Numbered from the stretch's first letter, positions 1 to 6,028 are shown. The stretch is 6,298 nucleotides of DNA from JBFXEO01 sp050180015 (GCA_050180015.1 JBFXEO010000175.1:1-6298); one strand, 5' to 3'. Notes: generated by a model from the sequence alone, not told the origin. Made by a program: numbers and translations.

Positions 1-529
1 CGGTATAGGAGAACCAGTACGGATCAACCACTGCTTCTATTTTAGATGTCTTTAAATTAAAGTATGTACTGGCCGAGTCGTCACCGGTCTCATTTTTTCT
101 ATCAACTATATACTTTAGTTGATTATCCTCCCGGTAGTAAGTATGTCTTTCTCTCCCGTAAGGCTTTTTCCAATTTTTGTCTATTGCAGAAAGTTCCCAG
201 CTTGCCCACACCGACAATATCTTTGGATTGTTTACCGCAATTCCATGTAAAGTTTGTTTCGATTTTTCTCTTAGCTCATCAAGGGAAATTTCATGGTAAA
301 ACTGAAATCCTTGCGCTAAGGACCTGGCCATCCCCATTTCGTTGTTGAAGCTGGCATTTATAGAATTTGCATACTCCCGGGCAGTTGCGTCAACAAAATT
401 GTAGGCATTTCTAAGAATAATTTTATCCAACTTACCGGAAAGATACCCTATTGATGCTACAAAAATGATTATTGCTACAATCAGAACGGAAAGGAGCATC
501 TTGATCCTAAGATTTATTTTCAACTTCAT
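1..529 (-). CDS. Membrane-anchored Cache-domain sensor protein, N-terminal part (cut by window edge)
   Basis: An open frame on the minus strand starts at ATG 529-527 and runs off the left edge without a stop, giving 176 codons. Residues 1-9 are basic (MKLKINLRIK) and are followed by one strong hydrophobic segment, about 11-31, which is a membrane anchor rather than a cleaved signal. A helical stretch (about 35-95) then leads into a sensor-like region with W108/W111 (VWASWE), a Tyr-rich strand (HTYYRED, 129-135) and DPYWFSY (169-175). This matches the N-terminal half of a periplasmic double-Cache (dCache_1) ligand-binding domain. Such domains sit on methyl-accepting chemotaxis proteins, sensor histidine kinases or SpoIIE-type phosphatases. 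The output domain is outside the window, so the class cannot be decided. The gene is divergent from fabG. The call of membrane-bound extracellular sensor is fairly safe; the exact family is inference. Confidence 0.8.
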   Translation of the reverse strand, partial: MKLKINLRIKMLLSVLIVAIIIFVASIGYLSGKLDKIILRNAYNFVDATAREYANSINASFNNEMGMARSLAQGFQFYHEISLDELREKSKQTLHGIAVNNPKILSVWASWELSAIDKNWKKPYGRERHTYYREDNQLKYIVDRKNETGDDSASTYFNLKTSKIEAVVDPYWFSYT

Positions 530-801
530 CCTCGAAAAAATTAAATTGAATAACGATAGCTTAATTTATAAAACAATTCAAGTAAAGAACCCTGACGTTT
601 AGTGAATTTTCACCTCGTGAATATAATAGATATTTTACTTTATTCAAAAAGTTGCCGTTGGACATTATTCAATTTGAAAATGTTGCCTACAGCTACACTT
701 AACTACAGGCAGGCTATTTTAGGCTGTAATTTAGCGTAAGGCTTTCAGTGTTTTATTCATTATTTTTTACCTTTGTGCTGATAACATCAAAAGAATAGAT
801 T
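530..801. other. Divergent intergenic region between the Cache-protein gene and fabG
   Basis: This AT-rich spacer of 272 bases lies between two divergent genes. The fabG promoter candidate sits at its right end (TACCTTTG, 768-775). I found no TAnnTTTG match reading towards the minus-strand gene. Two small structured stretches are visible. One is alternating GTGAA/TTCAC/GTGAA half-sites at 602-621. The other is a repeat-rich patch at about 684-730 containing ACTACAG/CTACAGG-like copies and a direct repeat AGGCT-ATTTT-AGGCT. No convincing gene or RNA was seen here. Confidence 0.6.
743..775 (+). promoter_or_regulatory. Candidate Bacteroidota-type promoter of fabG
   Basis: TACCTTTG at 768-775 is an exact match to the Bacteroidota -7 element TAnnTTTG. 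The best -33 candidate is TTTC at 743-746, 21 bases upstream, one base off TTTG. Transcription would start near 782, leaving a leader of about 20 bases before the fabG ATG at 802. The -7 element is clear and the -33 element is weak. Confidence 0.6.
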
Positions 802-1548
802 ATGAAACTACTAGAAGGAAAAACAGGCTTGGTTACAGGTGCAGGCAGGGGTATTGGCAGATCAATTGCCATCGCTTTTGCAAAAGAGGGTGCAAATGTT
901 GCTTTCACCGATATTGCCTATGACGATAACTTGGTAAGTTTAGGGAAGGAGTTAAGTGCGCTGGGCGTTAAGGCTAGGGGATACGCTTCGGATGCCAGTA
1001 ACTTTGAAAATACCCAGCTGGTTGTAGATGAGATTGCAAAGGATTTTGGAACCATTGATATTCTTGTAAATAACGCAGGCATAACACGCGATACGTTACT
1101 TATGAGGATGACCGAGGAGCAGTGGGATTTAGTTATCAAAGTAAATCTCAAATCTGTCTTCAATTTAACGAAAGCGGTTCAAAAGTATATGCTAAAGCAA
1201 AAGAATGGTTCCATAATAAACATGAGCTCTGTAGTTGGGGTTTCGGGTAACGCTGGGCAAGCCAATTATGCTGCATCTAAGGCAGGGATCATAGGGTTTA
1301 CCAAGTCAATTGCGCGGGAGCTTGGTTCCCGGAATATACGTTCCAACGCCATTGCTCCCGGTTTTATTATCACCGAAATGACACACAAACTTCCGGACGA
1401 AGTAAGGGAAGAATGGATTAAGAAAATTCCACTCCAGCGCGGCGGAACCCCAGAAGACGTTGCCAACGTATGCGTGTTCTTGGGCTCAGACTTATCTTCG
1501 TATGTCAGCGGTCAGGTTATCAATGTATGTGGAGCCATGAATACCTAA
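802..1548 (+). CDS. fabG: 3-oxoacyl-[acyl-carrier-protein] reductase FabG
   Basis: This 248-residue short-chain dehydrogenase/reductase has the usual length for FabG, which reduces 3-oxoacyl-ACP to 3-hydroxyacyl-ACP with NADPH in cytoplasmic type II fatty-acid elongation. The Rossmann nucleotide-binding motif TGAGRGIGR is at residues 12-20, NNAG at 90-93, and the catalytic tetrad is N115, S143, Y156 and K160 (YAASK). The PG motif after strand six is at 186-187. The sequence NNAGITRDTLLMRM and the Bacteroidota-like stretch GGTPEDVANV near the C-terminus support FabG rather than a generic SDR. The C-terminus reads NVCGAMNT where VDGGM is usual, so the Asp of that turn is replaced by Cys. The ATG at 802 fits the promoter and the family N-terminus. 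The gene seems monocistronic, with a promoter just upstream and a terminator 20 bases after the stop. Confidence 0.95.
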   Translation: MKLLEGKTGLVTGAGRGIGRSIAIAFAKEGANVAFTDIAYDDNLVSLGKELSALGVKARGYASDASNFENTQLVVDEIAKDFGTIDILVNNAGITRDTLLMRMTEEQWDLVIKVNLKSVFNLTKAVQKYMLKQKNGSIINMSSVVGVSGNAGQANYAASKAGIIGFTKSIARELGSRNIRSNAIAPGFIITEMTHKLPDEVREEWIKKIPLQRGGTPEDVANVCVFLGSDLSSYVSGQVINVCGAMNT

Positions 1549-1567
1549 GCCGGAATTTGTTCAGTTT

Positions 1568-1598
1568 AAAAGCCATCTTTAGAAAAAGGTGGTTTTTT
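1568..1598 (+). terminator. Rho-independent terminator after fabG
   Basis: The left arm 1568-1580 pairs with 1585-1597 across the tetraloop AGAA (1581-1584). The stem is 13 bp with two G-T wobbles (1572/1593 and 1576/1589), and a run of six T at 1593-1598 closes it. It sits 20 bases after the fabG stop and ends 16 bases before the next start codon, so it may also limit transcription entering the downstream lipoprotein gene. The A-run on the left arm could let it work weakly in the other direction. Confidence 0.8.
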
Positions 1599-1613
1599 AT
1601 TAAAATCGTAGAT

Positions 1614-2588
1614 ATGCTTAAAAAAAGTTGGATTGTGTTGTTTGTAATGCTTACTTCGTGTATCCCTTACCGCACAATCGATATTCAGTATTTCGATAAG
1701 CCCAAACAGTCCTTACCTGTCAATTCGGGCAAAGTTTTGCTGCTAGCTAACCTGTATAACGGGGATATTTCTGACAAAAAGGAGATGATGCAATGGGCCC
1801 TTGATAGCGTAGCGGCCACGGAAGCATCTTATTCATTAGGGGAGATTTTGCAATCATCGCCGTACTACGAGACCCTAATTCCCGTGTATAAATTTCATTA
1901 CCGAACCGATACATCAAAGGTTATTCTCCCTCTAGGTTGGGATGAACTCTCGGAGTTATCAAGGGGCAACGGTAATATCAGCACGGTTATATCGCTTGAT
2001 TATATGCACGTAAATGCCTATTCTGAATCTGTACCTTACAGCGAATGGGAGTATGAAGGAAAATACTACTATGGATATTTAGACGTTGATATTTATTGCT
2101 ACTGGAGGGTTTACGATTTAGATAGGAAGAAAATAACAAACTCATACCTACACCGCGATACGTTGCTCTGGGAATCAACCGATATGGCTGAAGTAAAAAC
2201 GGGGAAACAGTTGCCAGGTTTTTTTGCGGCTTCAGCCTATGCCGGTGCCGATGCAGCCGAAAAATATGCCAGCCTTATAGCACCTAGCTGGAGTAACGGC
2301 AACCGGATAATTTACAATTCCGGCTCAGCGGAACTGGCCCGGGCTGCCAGCTTTGCTGAAAAAGGGGATTGGATAAGCGCCGCCGAATTGTGGCAACAGG
2401 TAACCCGGGACAGCAACAAATCACTTGCCGCTAAAGCGGCCTACGATATGGCATTAGCCAATGAAATGTTGGGTAACCTTGAAACAGCCCTTGATTGGCT
2501 AAGGGAAGCCCAAAAGTTTAACCCTCATTTTAAAGCGGCAAAGGACTATGAAAACATTATAAATTCGAGGATTGACGCAAATAAGTAA
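1614..2588 (+). CDS. DUF6340-like outer-envelope lipoprotein with C-terminal TPR-like repeats
   Basis: The frame is open from 1470, but that extension overlaps the end of fabG and crosses the terminator. ATG 1614 gives a 324-residue protein that starts with a proper lipoprotein signal: basic MLKK, a hydrophobic core, and lipobox LTSC with the lipidated Cys at 16. The body carries KVLLLANLYN near 40-49, an ALDSVAATEA helix near 62-71, a Trp/Tyr-rich beta region with YWRVYDLD (163-170) and DTLLWES (182-188). It ends in two helical TPR-like hairpins at about 235-268 and 272-306 (AAYDMALANEMLGNLETALDWL region). This architecture resembles the Bacteroidota lipoprotein family DUF6340, whose function is not established as far as I know. 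It probably sits in the outer or inner membrane facing the periplasm. The stop is one base from the M48 protease start, so the two are probably translated together. Family assignment is from recall of pattern, not a search. Confidence 0.75.
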   Translation: MLKKSWIVLFVMLTSCIPYRTIDIQYFDKPKQSLPVNSGKVLLLANLYNGDISDKKEMMQWALDSVAATEASYSLGEILQSSPYYETLIPVYKFHYRTDTSKVILPLGWDELSELSRGNGNISTVISLDYMHVNAYSESVPYSEWEYEGKYYYGYLDVDIYCYWRVYDLDRKKITNSYLHRDTLLWESTDMAEVKTGKQLPGFFAASAYAGADAAEKYASLIAPSWSNGNRIIYNSGSAELARAASFAEKGDWISAAELWQQVTRDSNKSLAAKAAYDMALANEMLGNLETALDWLREAQKFNPHFKAAKDYENIINSRIDANK

Positions 2589-2589
2589 A

Positions 2590-3837
2590 ATGGAAAGTAT
2601 TGTTTTTACCTTGGTTATTGTAGCACTTGCTGGTGATTATTTGCTGAATGTTATTCTTGAGATAATCAATATTAACTACTCCAAGAACAGGAACTTGGAT
2701 AAAGCTGTTGCAGATGTTTACGATACGGATAGCTACTATAAGCAGCAAGATTATAACCGGGAAAAGTTGATTCTTTCACTGGTTGAATCTACCTTGACGA
2801 CGGTGCTGGCTATCGTAATTTTTGCAGTGGGCGGATTTGGGGTTTTGAATACATGGGTATCGTCTATTGCTTCAAATTCAATTGTTCAATCGTTACTTTT
2901 TTTCGGCATACTCTGGTTCGCCGGAAAAATTATTGCCCTACCGTTCAACTATTTCGATAACTTTATTATAGAGGAGAAGTATGGGTTCAATAATTCGACC
3001 AAAACTCTTTTTCTTACCGATATTCTGAAATCATCATCGATAGCAATAATATTCGGAGGGGTAATATTGTTGTTAATAACTTGGTTATATGTTAATTATA
3101 CCAGTTTATTTTGGCTTCCAGTTTTACTGTTTTTACTCCTGATTTCGTTGCTCTCAACGGTTCTATACACCTCAATAATCCTTCCTTTATTCAATAAAAA
3201 AACGCCACTTGCCGATGGCAATCTTAAAGAAAGGCTGGAAAAGTTAGCCCAAAAGGCTGGATTTTCAACAAAAAGTATTTTTATACTGGATAGCTCCAGG
3301 CGATCAACCAAGGCCAATGCTTTCTTCACCGGCTGGGGGGGCCGAAATAAACGCATTTACCTTTACGATACTTTAATTGATAGGTTAGAGCCTGTTGAAA
3401 TAGAGGCAGTATTGGCGCATGAGATTGGGCATTACAAGAAAAATCATATTTGGTATAACTTTGTAATTGGCCTGGCGGTTACCGGATTCTTCCTATTTGT
3501 TTTCAGTAAAATAAGCATGACAGATATTTTTACCCCCGTGATGGGTGCAATGCAAACGGATAATCCTAATTTTCAGTTAAATATTCTTGGATTCGCGTTA
3601 ATATTGGAACCTATCCAGAATATTATAAATATATTGACCTCATATTTGAGCAGAAAAATGGAATTTTCGGCAGATGGATTTGCAAAGGGGTATAACCTGG
3701 CCGGATACCTGGTTTCGGCGTTAAAAAAACTTGCAGCCTTGAACTATTCCACCTTAATGCCACATCCCCTGTATGTCAAATTTCATTACTCACATCCACC
3801 GCTGGGTCAAAGAATTATAGAATTACAACAACAATAG
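2590..3837 (+). CDS. M48 family (Ste24/CAAX prenyl protease-like) integral membrane zinc metallopeptidase
   Basis: The protein has 415 residues from ATG 2590, the normal length for Ste24-type M48A proteases. Hydrophobic segments lie at about 4-26, 61-86, 99-120, 149-172, 173-200, 290-306 and 330-350. The pre-catalytic motif EEKYGFN (128-134), the RSTKANAFFTGWG segment (238-250) and the zinc motif HEIGH (277-281) follow in order, and the third zinc ligand is E358 in EFSAD. Expected ligands are H277, H281 and E358, with E278 as general base. The C-terminal SHPP (401-404) is also family-typical. All key residues are present, so it should be active. In bacteria the likely role is membrane-protein quality control, since CAAX prenylation is a eukaryotic process. 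An in-frame TTG at 2572 would add six residues and overlap the lipoprotein gene. ATG 2590, one base after that gene's stop, is preferred and suggests translational coupling. Confidence 0.92.
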   Translation: MESIVFTLVIVALAGDYLLNVILEIININYSKNRNLDKAVADVYDTDSYYKQQDYNREKLILSLVESTLTTVLAIVIFAVGGFGVLNTWVSSIASNSIVQSLLFFGILWFAGKIIALPFNYFDNFIIEEKYGFNNSTKTLFLTDILKSSSIAIIFGGVILLLITWLYVNYTSLFWLPVLLFLLLISLLSTVLYTSIILPLFNKKTPLADGNLKERLEKLAQKAGFSTKSIFILDSSRRSTKANAFFTGWGGRNKRIYLYDTLIDRLEPVEIEAVLAHEIGHYKKNHIWYNFVIGLAVTGFFLFVFSKISMTDIFTPVMGAMQTDNPNFQLNILGFALILEPIQNIINILTSYLSRKMEFSADGFAKGYNLAGYLVSALKKLAALNYSTLMPHPLYVKFHYSHPPLGQRIIELQQQ

Positions 3838-3870
3838 TTTCCAAAAAAAGTAATATTTATTAATACAACC

Positions 3871-3901
3871 TTTGCACAAAGGTACAATTTCAATATTTTT
3901 G
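3871..3901 (+). promoter_or_regulatory. Bacteroidota consensus promoter of the tRNA-Thr gene
   Basis: TTTG at 3871-3874 and TATTTTTG at 3894-3901 are exact matches to the -33 (TTTG) and -7 (TAnnTTTG) elements, with a 19-base spacer. Transcription would start about 3908, a few bases before the mature tRNA 5' end at 3914. The -33 box lies inside an inverted repeat at 3868-3883. The promoter may also serve cinA by read-through. Confidence 0.78.
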
Positions 3902-3913
3902 CAACCAAATTAC

Positions 3914-3987
3914 GCCTCTTTAGCTCAGCTGGTTAGAGCGGCGGTTTCGTAAACCGCAGGTCGCGGGTTCAAATCCCGTGAGAGGCT
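3914..3987 (+). tRNA. tRNA-Thr, anticodon CGT (reads ACG)
   Basis: A full cloverleaf can be folded by eye. The acceptor stem is GCCTCTT/GAGAGGC (one T-G wobble at 7/66). The D-arm GCTC/GAGC has loop AGCTGGTTA. The anticodon stem GCGGT/ACCGC encloses loop TTCGTAA, with anticodon CGT at 3948-3950. The T-arm GCGGG/CCCGT has loop TTCAAAT. The discriminator base is T (3987), and the CCA end is not encoded (the sequence continues CAAAA). CGU pairs with the threonine codon ACG. A discriminator T rather than the A of E. coli tRNA-Thr is a small oddity; identity rests on the anticodon. Confidence 0.95.
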
Positions 3988-3997
3988 CAAAAAGGAG

Positions 3998-4014
3998 ACA
4001 GCGTAAGCTGTTTT
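3998..4014 (+). terminator. Weak hairpin/T-run after tRNA-Thr, possible terminator
   Basis: ACAGC (3998-4002) pairs with GCTGT (4007-4011) across the tetraloop GTAA, followed by TTTTAATTT. The stem is only 5 bp with possible weak extension, so termination is probably leaky. It lies 17 bases before the cinA start, so cinA may be transcribed by read-through from the tRNA promoter. The AGGAG-like string at 3993-3997 is too far from the cinA ATG to be its ribosome binding site. Confidence 0.4.
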
Positions 4015-4030
4015 AATTTACTGTGAGACC

Positions 4031-5314
4031 ATGAACGCTGAAATTATAACAATTGGCGACGAAATTTTAATTGGCCAGATTGTTGATACAAATTCGGCTT
4101 GGATTGCAGAACAACTCAACCGTATAGGTATTCGGATTGTGCAAATAACCTCTATTTCTGATTCAGAAGGGGCAATTTATAAAACTATAGATCAATCGCT
4201 TAGCAAAAGCGATGTTGTTATACTAACGGGGGGATTGGGCCCTACCAGCGACGATATAACAAAAACTACCCTTTGCAAATATTTCGGGGATAAGCTGATT
4301 CTGCACGAACCATCTCTTAGCTTGATAAAAGAATTTTTCAGAAAACGGGGTAGCCCGCTAACCGAAAGCAATAGAAAACAGGCCGAAGTACCCTCGTCAT
4401 GCACCGTACTGTTAAATTATTATGGTACCGCACCGGGAATGCTCTTTCGCTATAAGAATAAAATTTTAACCTCATTACCCGGCGTCCCGTTTGAAATGAA
4501 AGAAATAATGAACGATTCCGTTATCCCGCTTTTGCGGGAAATCAATCAAAATCAAGTTATTATTCACCGGGTCGTAAACACATTTGGTATCCCGGAATCG
4601 CACCTTTCGGATAAACTACAGGGCTTTGAGCGTAAAATTCCTAAGCACATCGGGTTGGCCTACCTACCAAGTCCATCGGGTATTAAACTTCGACTTTCAG
4701 GCTATTCCGATAGCCGGGAAAGGTTAAATGGCGAAATAAATATGCTGATTGACATTCTGAAAAGTAACATTCCTGAATATATTTTTGGCTATGGCAATAC
4801 ATCGTTATCCGAAGTTGTGGGACAAATGCTAGGCACAATTGGTTCAACTCTTTCTACGGCCGAAAGTTGTACTGGTGGTATGGTTTCCCATTTAATTACT
4901 GAGATACCCGGGTCGTCGGATTACTACAAGGGTAGCGTTGTGGCGTATGCAAACACCGTTAAAACAGCACTGCTGGATGTTGATGTTCAGGCGTTAACAG
5001 TGAATGGGGCCGTAAGCCAGCAGGTTGCTGAGCAAATGGCCGTTGGGGTTCAGAAGTTAATAGGTACAGATTATTCGCTTGCAATTTCGGGTATTGCTGG
5101 ACCAACGGGGGGTACAGAGCAAAAGCCCGTGGGGTTAGCTTGGATAGCCGTTTCATCGAAAAGTAATTTGTTGAGCCGCAAATTTGTATATGGCAATCAA
5201 AGGGATATTAATATTTTGAGGGCATCAAATTCGGCACTTAACATGCTCAGGGAATTAATTCTGGCTGAAAATCCTTCATTAAAAGAAAATATTTTCGGTG
5301 AAAAATTTGATTAA
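4031..5314 (+). CDS. cinA: CinA family protein: competence/damage-inducible nucleotide-repair enzyme (NMN deamidase)
   Basis: This two-domain, 427-residue cytoplasmic protein matches full-length CinA, usually about 410-430 residues. The N-terminal MoaB/MogA-like domain (COG1058, about 1-170) starts with EIITIGDEIL and has GGLGPTSDD at 67-75 and PGVPFEM at 150-156. In the family it has ADP-ribose pyrophosphatase activity. The C-terminal PncC-like domain (about 258-415) has AESCTGG at 277-283 with S279 as the expected catalytic serine, and GIAGPTGG at 354-361. It converts nicotinamide mononucleotide to nicotinate mononucleotide in pyridine-nucleotide recycling. All signature motifs are intact. 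It lies downstream of tRNA-Thr and upstream of rpmB, the usual Bacteroidota setting. The ATG at 4031 matches the family N-terminus. No promoter of its own was seen; the tRNA promoter may drive it. Its 3' end contains the -33 box of the rpmB promoter. Confidence 0.96.
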   Translation: MNAEIITIGDEILIGQIVDTNSAWIAEQLNRIGIRIVQITSISDSEGAIYKTIDQSLSKSDVVILTGGLGPTSDDITKTTLCKYFGDKLILHEPSLSLIKEFFRKRGSPLTESNRKQAEVPSSCTVLLNYYGTAPGMLFRYKNKILTSLPGVPFEMKEIMNDSVIPLLREINQNQVIIHRVVNTFGIPESHLSDKLQGFERKIPKHIGLAYLPSPSGIKLRLSGYSDSRERLNGEINMLIDILKSNIPEYIFGYGNTSLSEVVGQMLGTIGSTLSTAESCTGGMVSHLITEIPGSSDYYKGSVVAYANTVKTALLDVDVQALTVNGAVSQQVAEQMAVGVQKLIGTDYSLAISGIAGPTGGTEQKPVGLAWIAVSSKSNLLSRKFVYGNQRDINILRASNSALNMLRELILAENPSLKENIFGEKFD

Positions 5315-5337
5315 TTCAATAATAATGGCGTAATTTG
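5306..5337 (+). promoter_or_regulatory. Candidate promoter of the rpmB-rpmG-DUF4295 operon
   Basis: TTTG at 5306-5309 overlaps the last codons of cinA, and TAATTTG at 5331-5337 follows after 21 bases. The second element is TAnnTTTG missing one T, or equivalently GTAATTTG at 5330-5337. A start near 5344 would give a leader of about 30 bases before the rpmB ATG at 5374. The ribosomal genes may also receive read-through from cinA, because no terminator separates them. Confidence 0.5.
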
Positions 5338-5373
5338 CGTCCTGTTTTGAAAATAAAAGAAATCATTATAGCA

Positions 5374-5616
5374 ATGTCCAGAATTTGTCAGATTACGGGA
5401 AAAAGAAGGATGGTGGGTAACAATGTATCCCATTCTAAGCGTAGAACCAAGCGGAAGTTCTATCCAAACCTCCAGAATAAACGATTCTTCCTAGAAGAAG
5501 AAAAACGTTGGGTAACATTAAAGGTTTCTGCAGCTGGAATTAGAACTATCAATAAAAGAGGATTAAAGGCAGCCCTTAAAGATGCCGAAGATAAAGGGTT
5601 AATCAAAATTTACTAA
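5374..5616 (+). CDS. rpmB: Large ribosomal subunit protein bL28
   Basis: This 80-residue basic protein has the bL28 signature MSRICQITGKRRMVGN at its start, SHSKRRTKRKFYPNLQ at about 20-35, and the C-terminal AGIRTINKRGL. It is a structural component of the 50S subunit. The reading frame extends upstream to a TTG at 5335, but bL28 proteins begin at MS(R/K)-C-x-(I/V)TGK, so ATG 5374 is chosen. It has a cysteine in CQITG but no second zinc-binding pair. It is first in an operon with rpmG (11-base gap) and a DUF4295 gene, a fixed Bacteroidota order. Confidence 0.97.
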   Translation: MSRICQITGKRRMVGNNVSHSKRRTKRKFYPNLQNKRFFLEEEKRWVTLKVSAAGIRTINKRGLKAALKDAEDKGLIKIY

Positions 5617-5627
5617 ATTGATGAACA

Positions 5628-5810
5628 ATGGCAAAAAAAGGTAATAGAGTGCAAGTGATCTTGGAATGCACCGAACATAAGGAAAGCAATCTGCCGGGAA
5701 CTTCAAGGTATATTACTACCAAGAATAAAAAGAATACCCCTGAAAGATTAGAGCAGCGTAAATATAATCCTATTCTTAAAAGAGTAACATTACATCGCGA
5801 AATAAAATAA
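5628..5810 (+). CDS. rpmG: Large ribosomal subunit protein bL33 (cysteine-poor form)
   Basis: This 60-residue basic protein matches bL33: MAKKGNRVQVILECTEHK, RYITTKNKKNTPERLE and KYNPILKRVTLHREIK. It belongs to the 50S subunit near the tRNA exit region. The usual zinc-ribbon cysteine pairs are mostly gone. Only C14 remains of the first pair, with H17 in the partner position, and the second CxxC is NPIL. This is a zinc-independent, C-minus type protein, which in other bacteria is associated with low-zinc conditions. Here it seems to be the standard Bacteroidota form rather than a duplicate, but another copy elsewhere cannot be excluded. It lies between rpmB and the DUF4295 gene, in the same operon. 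Confidence 0.97.
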   Translation: MAKKGNRVQVILECTEHKESNLPGTSRYITTKNKKNTPERLEQRKYNPILKRVTLHREIK

Positions 5811-5817
5811 TCAAGCC

Positions 5818-5970
5818 ATGGCAAAGAAGGTAGTAGCATCGATGCAGAAAGGTACAAAAAACCATACAAAATGCATCAAAATGGTTAAATCAGACAAAAC
5901 TGGGGCTTTCTCGTTTAAGGAAGAAATGGTACTTAACTCCGAAATTAACGAGTATCTTAAGAAGCAATAG
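5818..5970 (+). CDS. DUF4295 family small basic protein of the ribosomal operon
   Basis: A 50-residue lysine-rich protein is encoded from ATG 5818, 7 bases after the rpmG stop, to TAG 5968-5970. It begins MAKKVVASMQKGTK and continues with KCIKMVKSDKTGAFSFKEEM, ending in YLKKQ. The pattern matches DUF4295, a small family found just after rpmG in Bacteroidota. The basic composition and fixed position in a ribosomal-protein operon suggest a ribosome-associated protein. I recall a Bacteroidota-specific large-subunit protein, named bL38, from a Flavobacterium ribosome structure, but I am not sure it is this family. The terminator at 5992 ends the transcript, making it the last gene of the operon. 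Confidence 0.9.
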   Translation: MAKKVVASMQKGTKNHTKCIKMVKSDKTGAFSFKEEMVLNSEINEYLKKQ

Positions 5971-5991
5971 CATTAGTTTGATAATTATTGT

Positions 5992-6022
5992 AAAGCTTTT
6001 CTTTTCAAGGAAAAGCTTTTTT
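5992..6022 (+). terminator. Strong rho-independent terminator of the rpmB-rpmG-DUF4295 operon
   Basis: The perfect 10-bp arms 5992-6001 (AAAGCTTTTC) and 6010-6019 (GAAAAGCTTT) flank an 8-base loop, and a run of six T spans 6017-6022. It sits 21 bases after the DUF4295 stop and separates ribosomal-protein transcription from ftsY, which starts 29 bases downstream. Confidence 0.9.
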
Positions 6023-6028
6023 ATTTAG

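Noticed and set aside
64..348. 94-codon open frame on the plus strand
   Set aside because: It lies antisense to the Cache-domain gene, whose minus-strand frame is open to the window edge and has a recognisable membrane anchor and sensor motifs; the plus-strand protein resembles nothing.
684..730. Possible structured RNA or attenuator from TACAG/CTGTA and AGGCT repeats
   Set aside because: The arms are only about 5 bp with long loops, and no known riboswitch or RNA motif is recognisable.
680..739. 19-residue mini-ORF (starts MLPTATLNY) in the divergent spacer
   Set aside because: It is too short, has no ribosome-binding or promoter support, and expected by chance in an AT-rich spacer.
1470..1613. 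Upstream extension of the lipoprotein frame by 48 residues
   Set aside because: It would overlap the fabG end by 79 bases, run through the terminator hairpin and bury the lipoprotein signal; ATG 1614 gives a standard signal and lipobox.
2572..2589. TTG start adding six residues to the M48 protease
   Set aside because: It overlaps the lipoprotein gene, and ATG 2590 fits the hydrophobic N-terminus and one-base spacing better.
5335..5373. TTG start adding 13 residues to bL28
   Set aside because: It would begin inside the promoter element, and bL28 proteins start at the MSRICQITG position.
5603..5869. 88-codon minus-strand open frame across the ribosomal genes
   Set aside because: It is antisense to rpmG and the DUF4295 gene, both with strong family matches.
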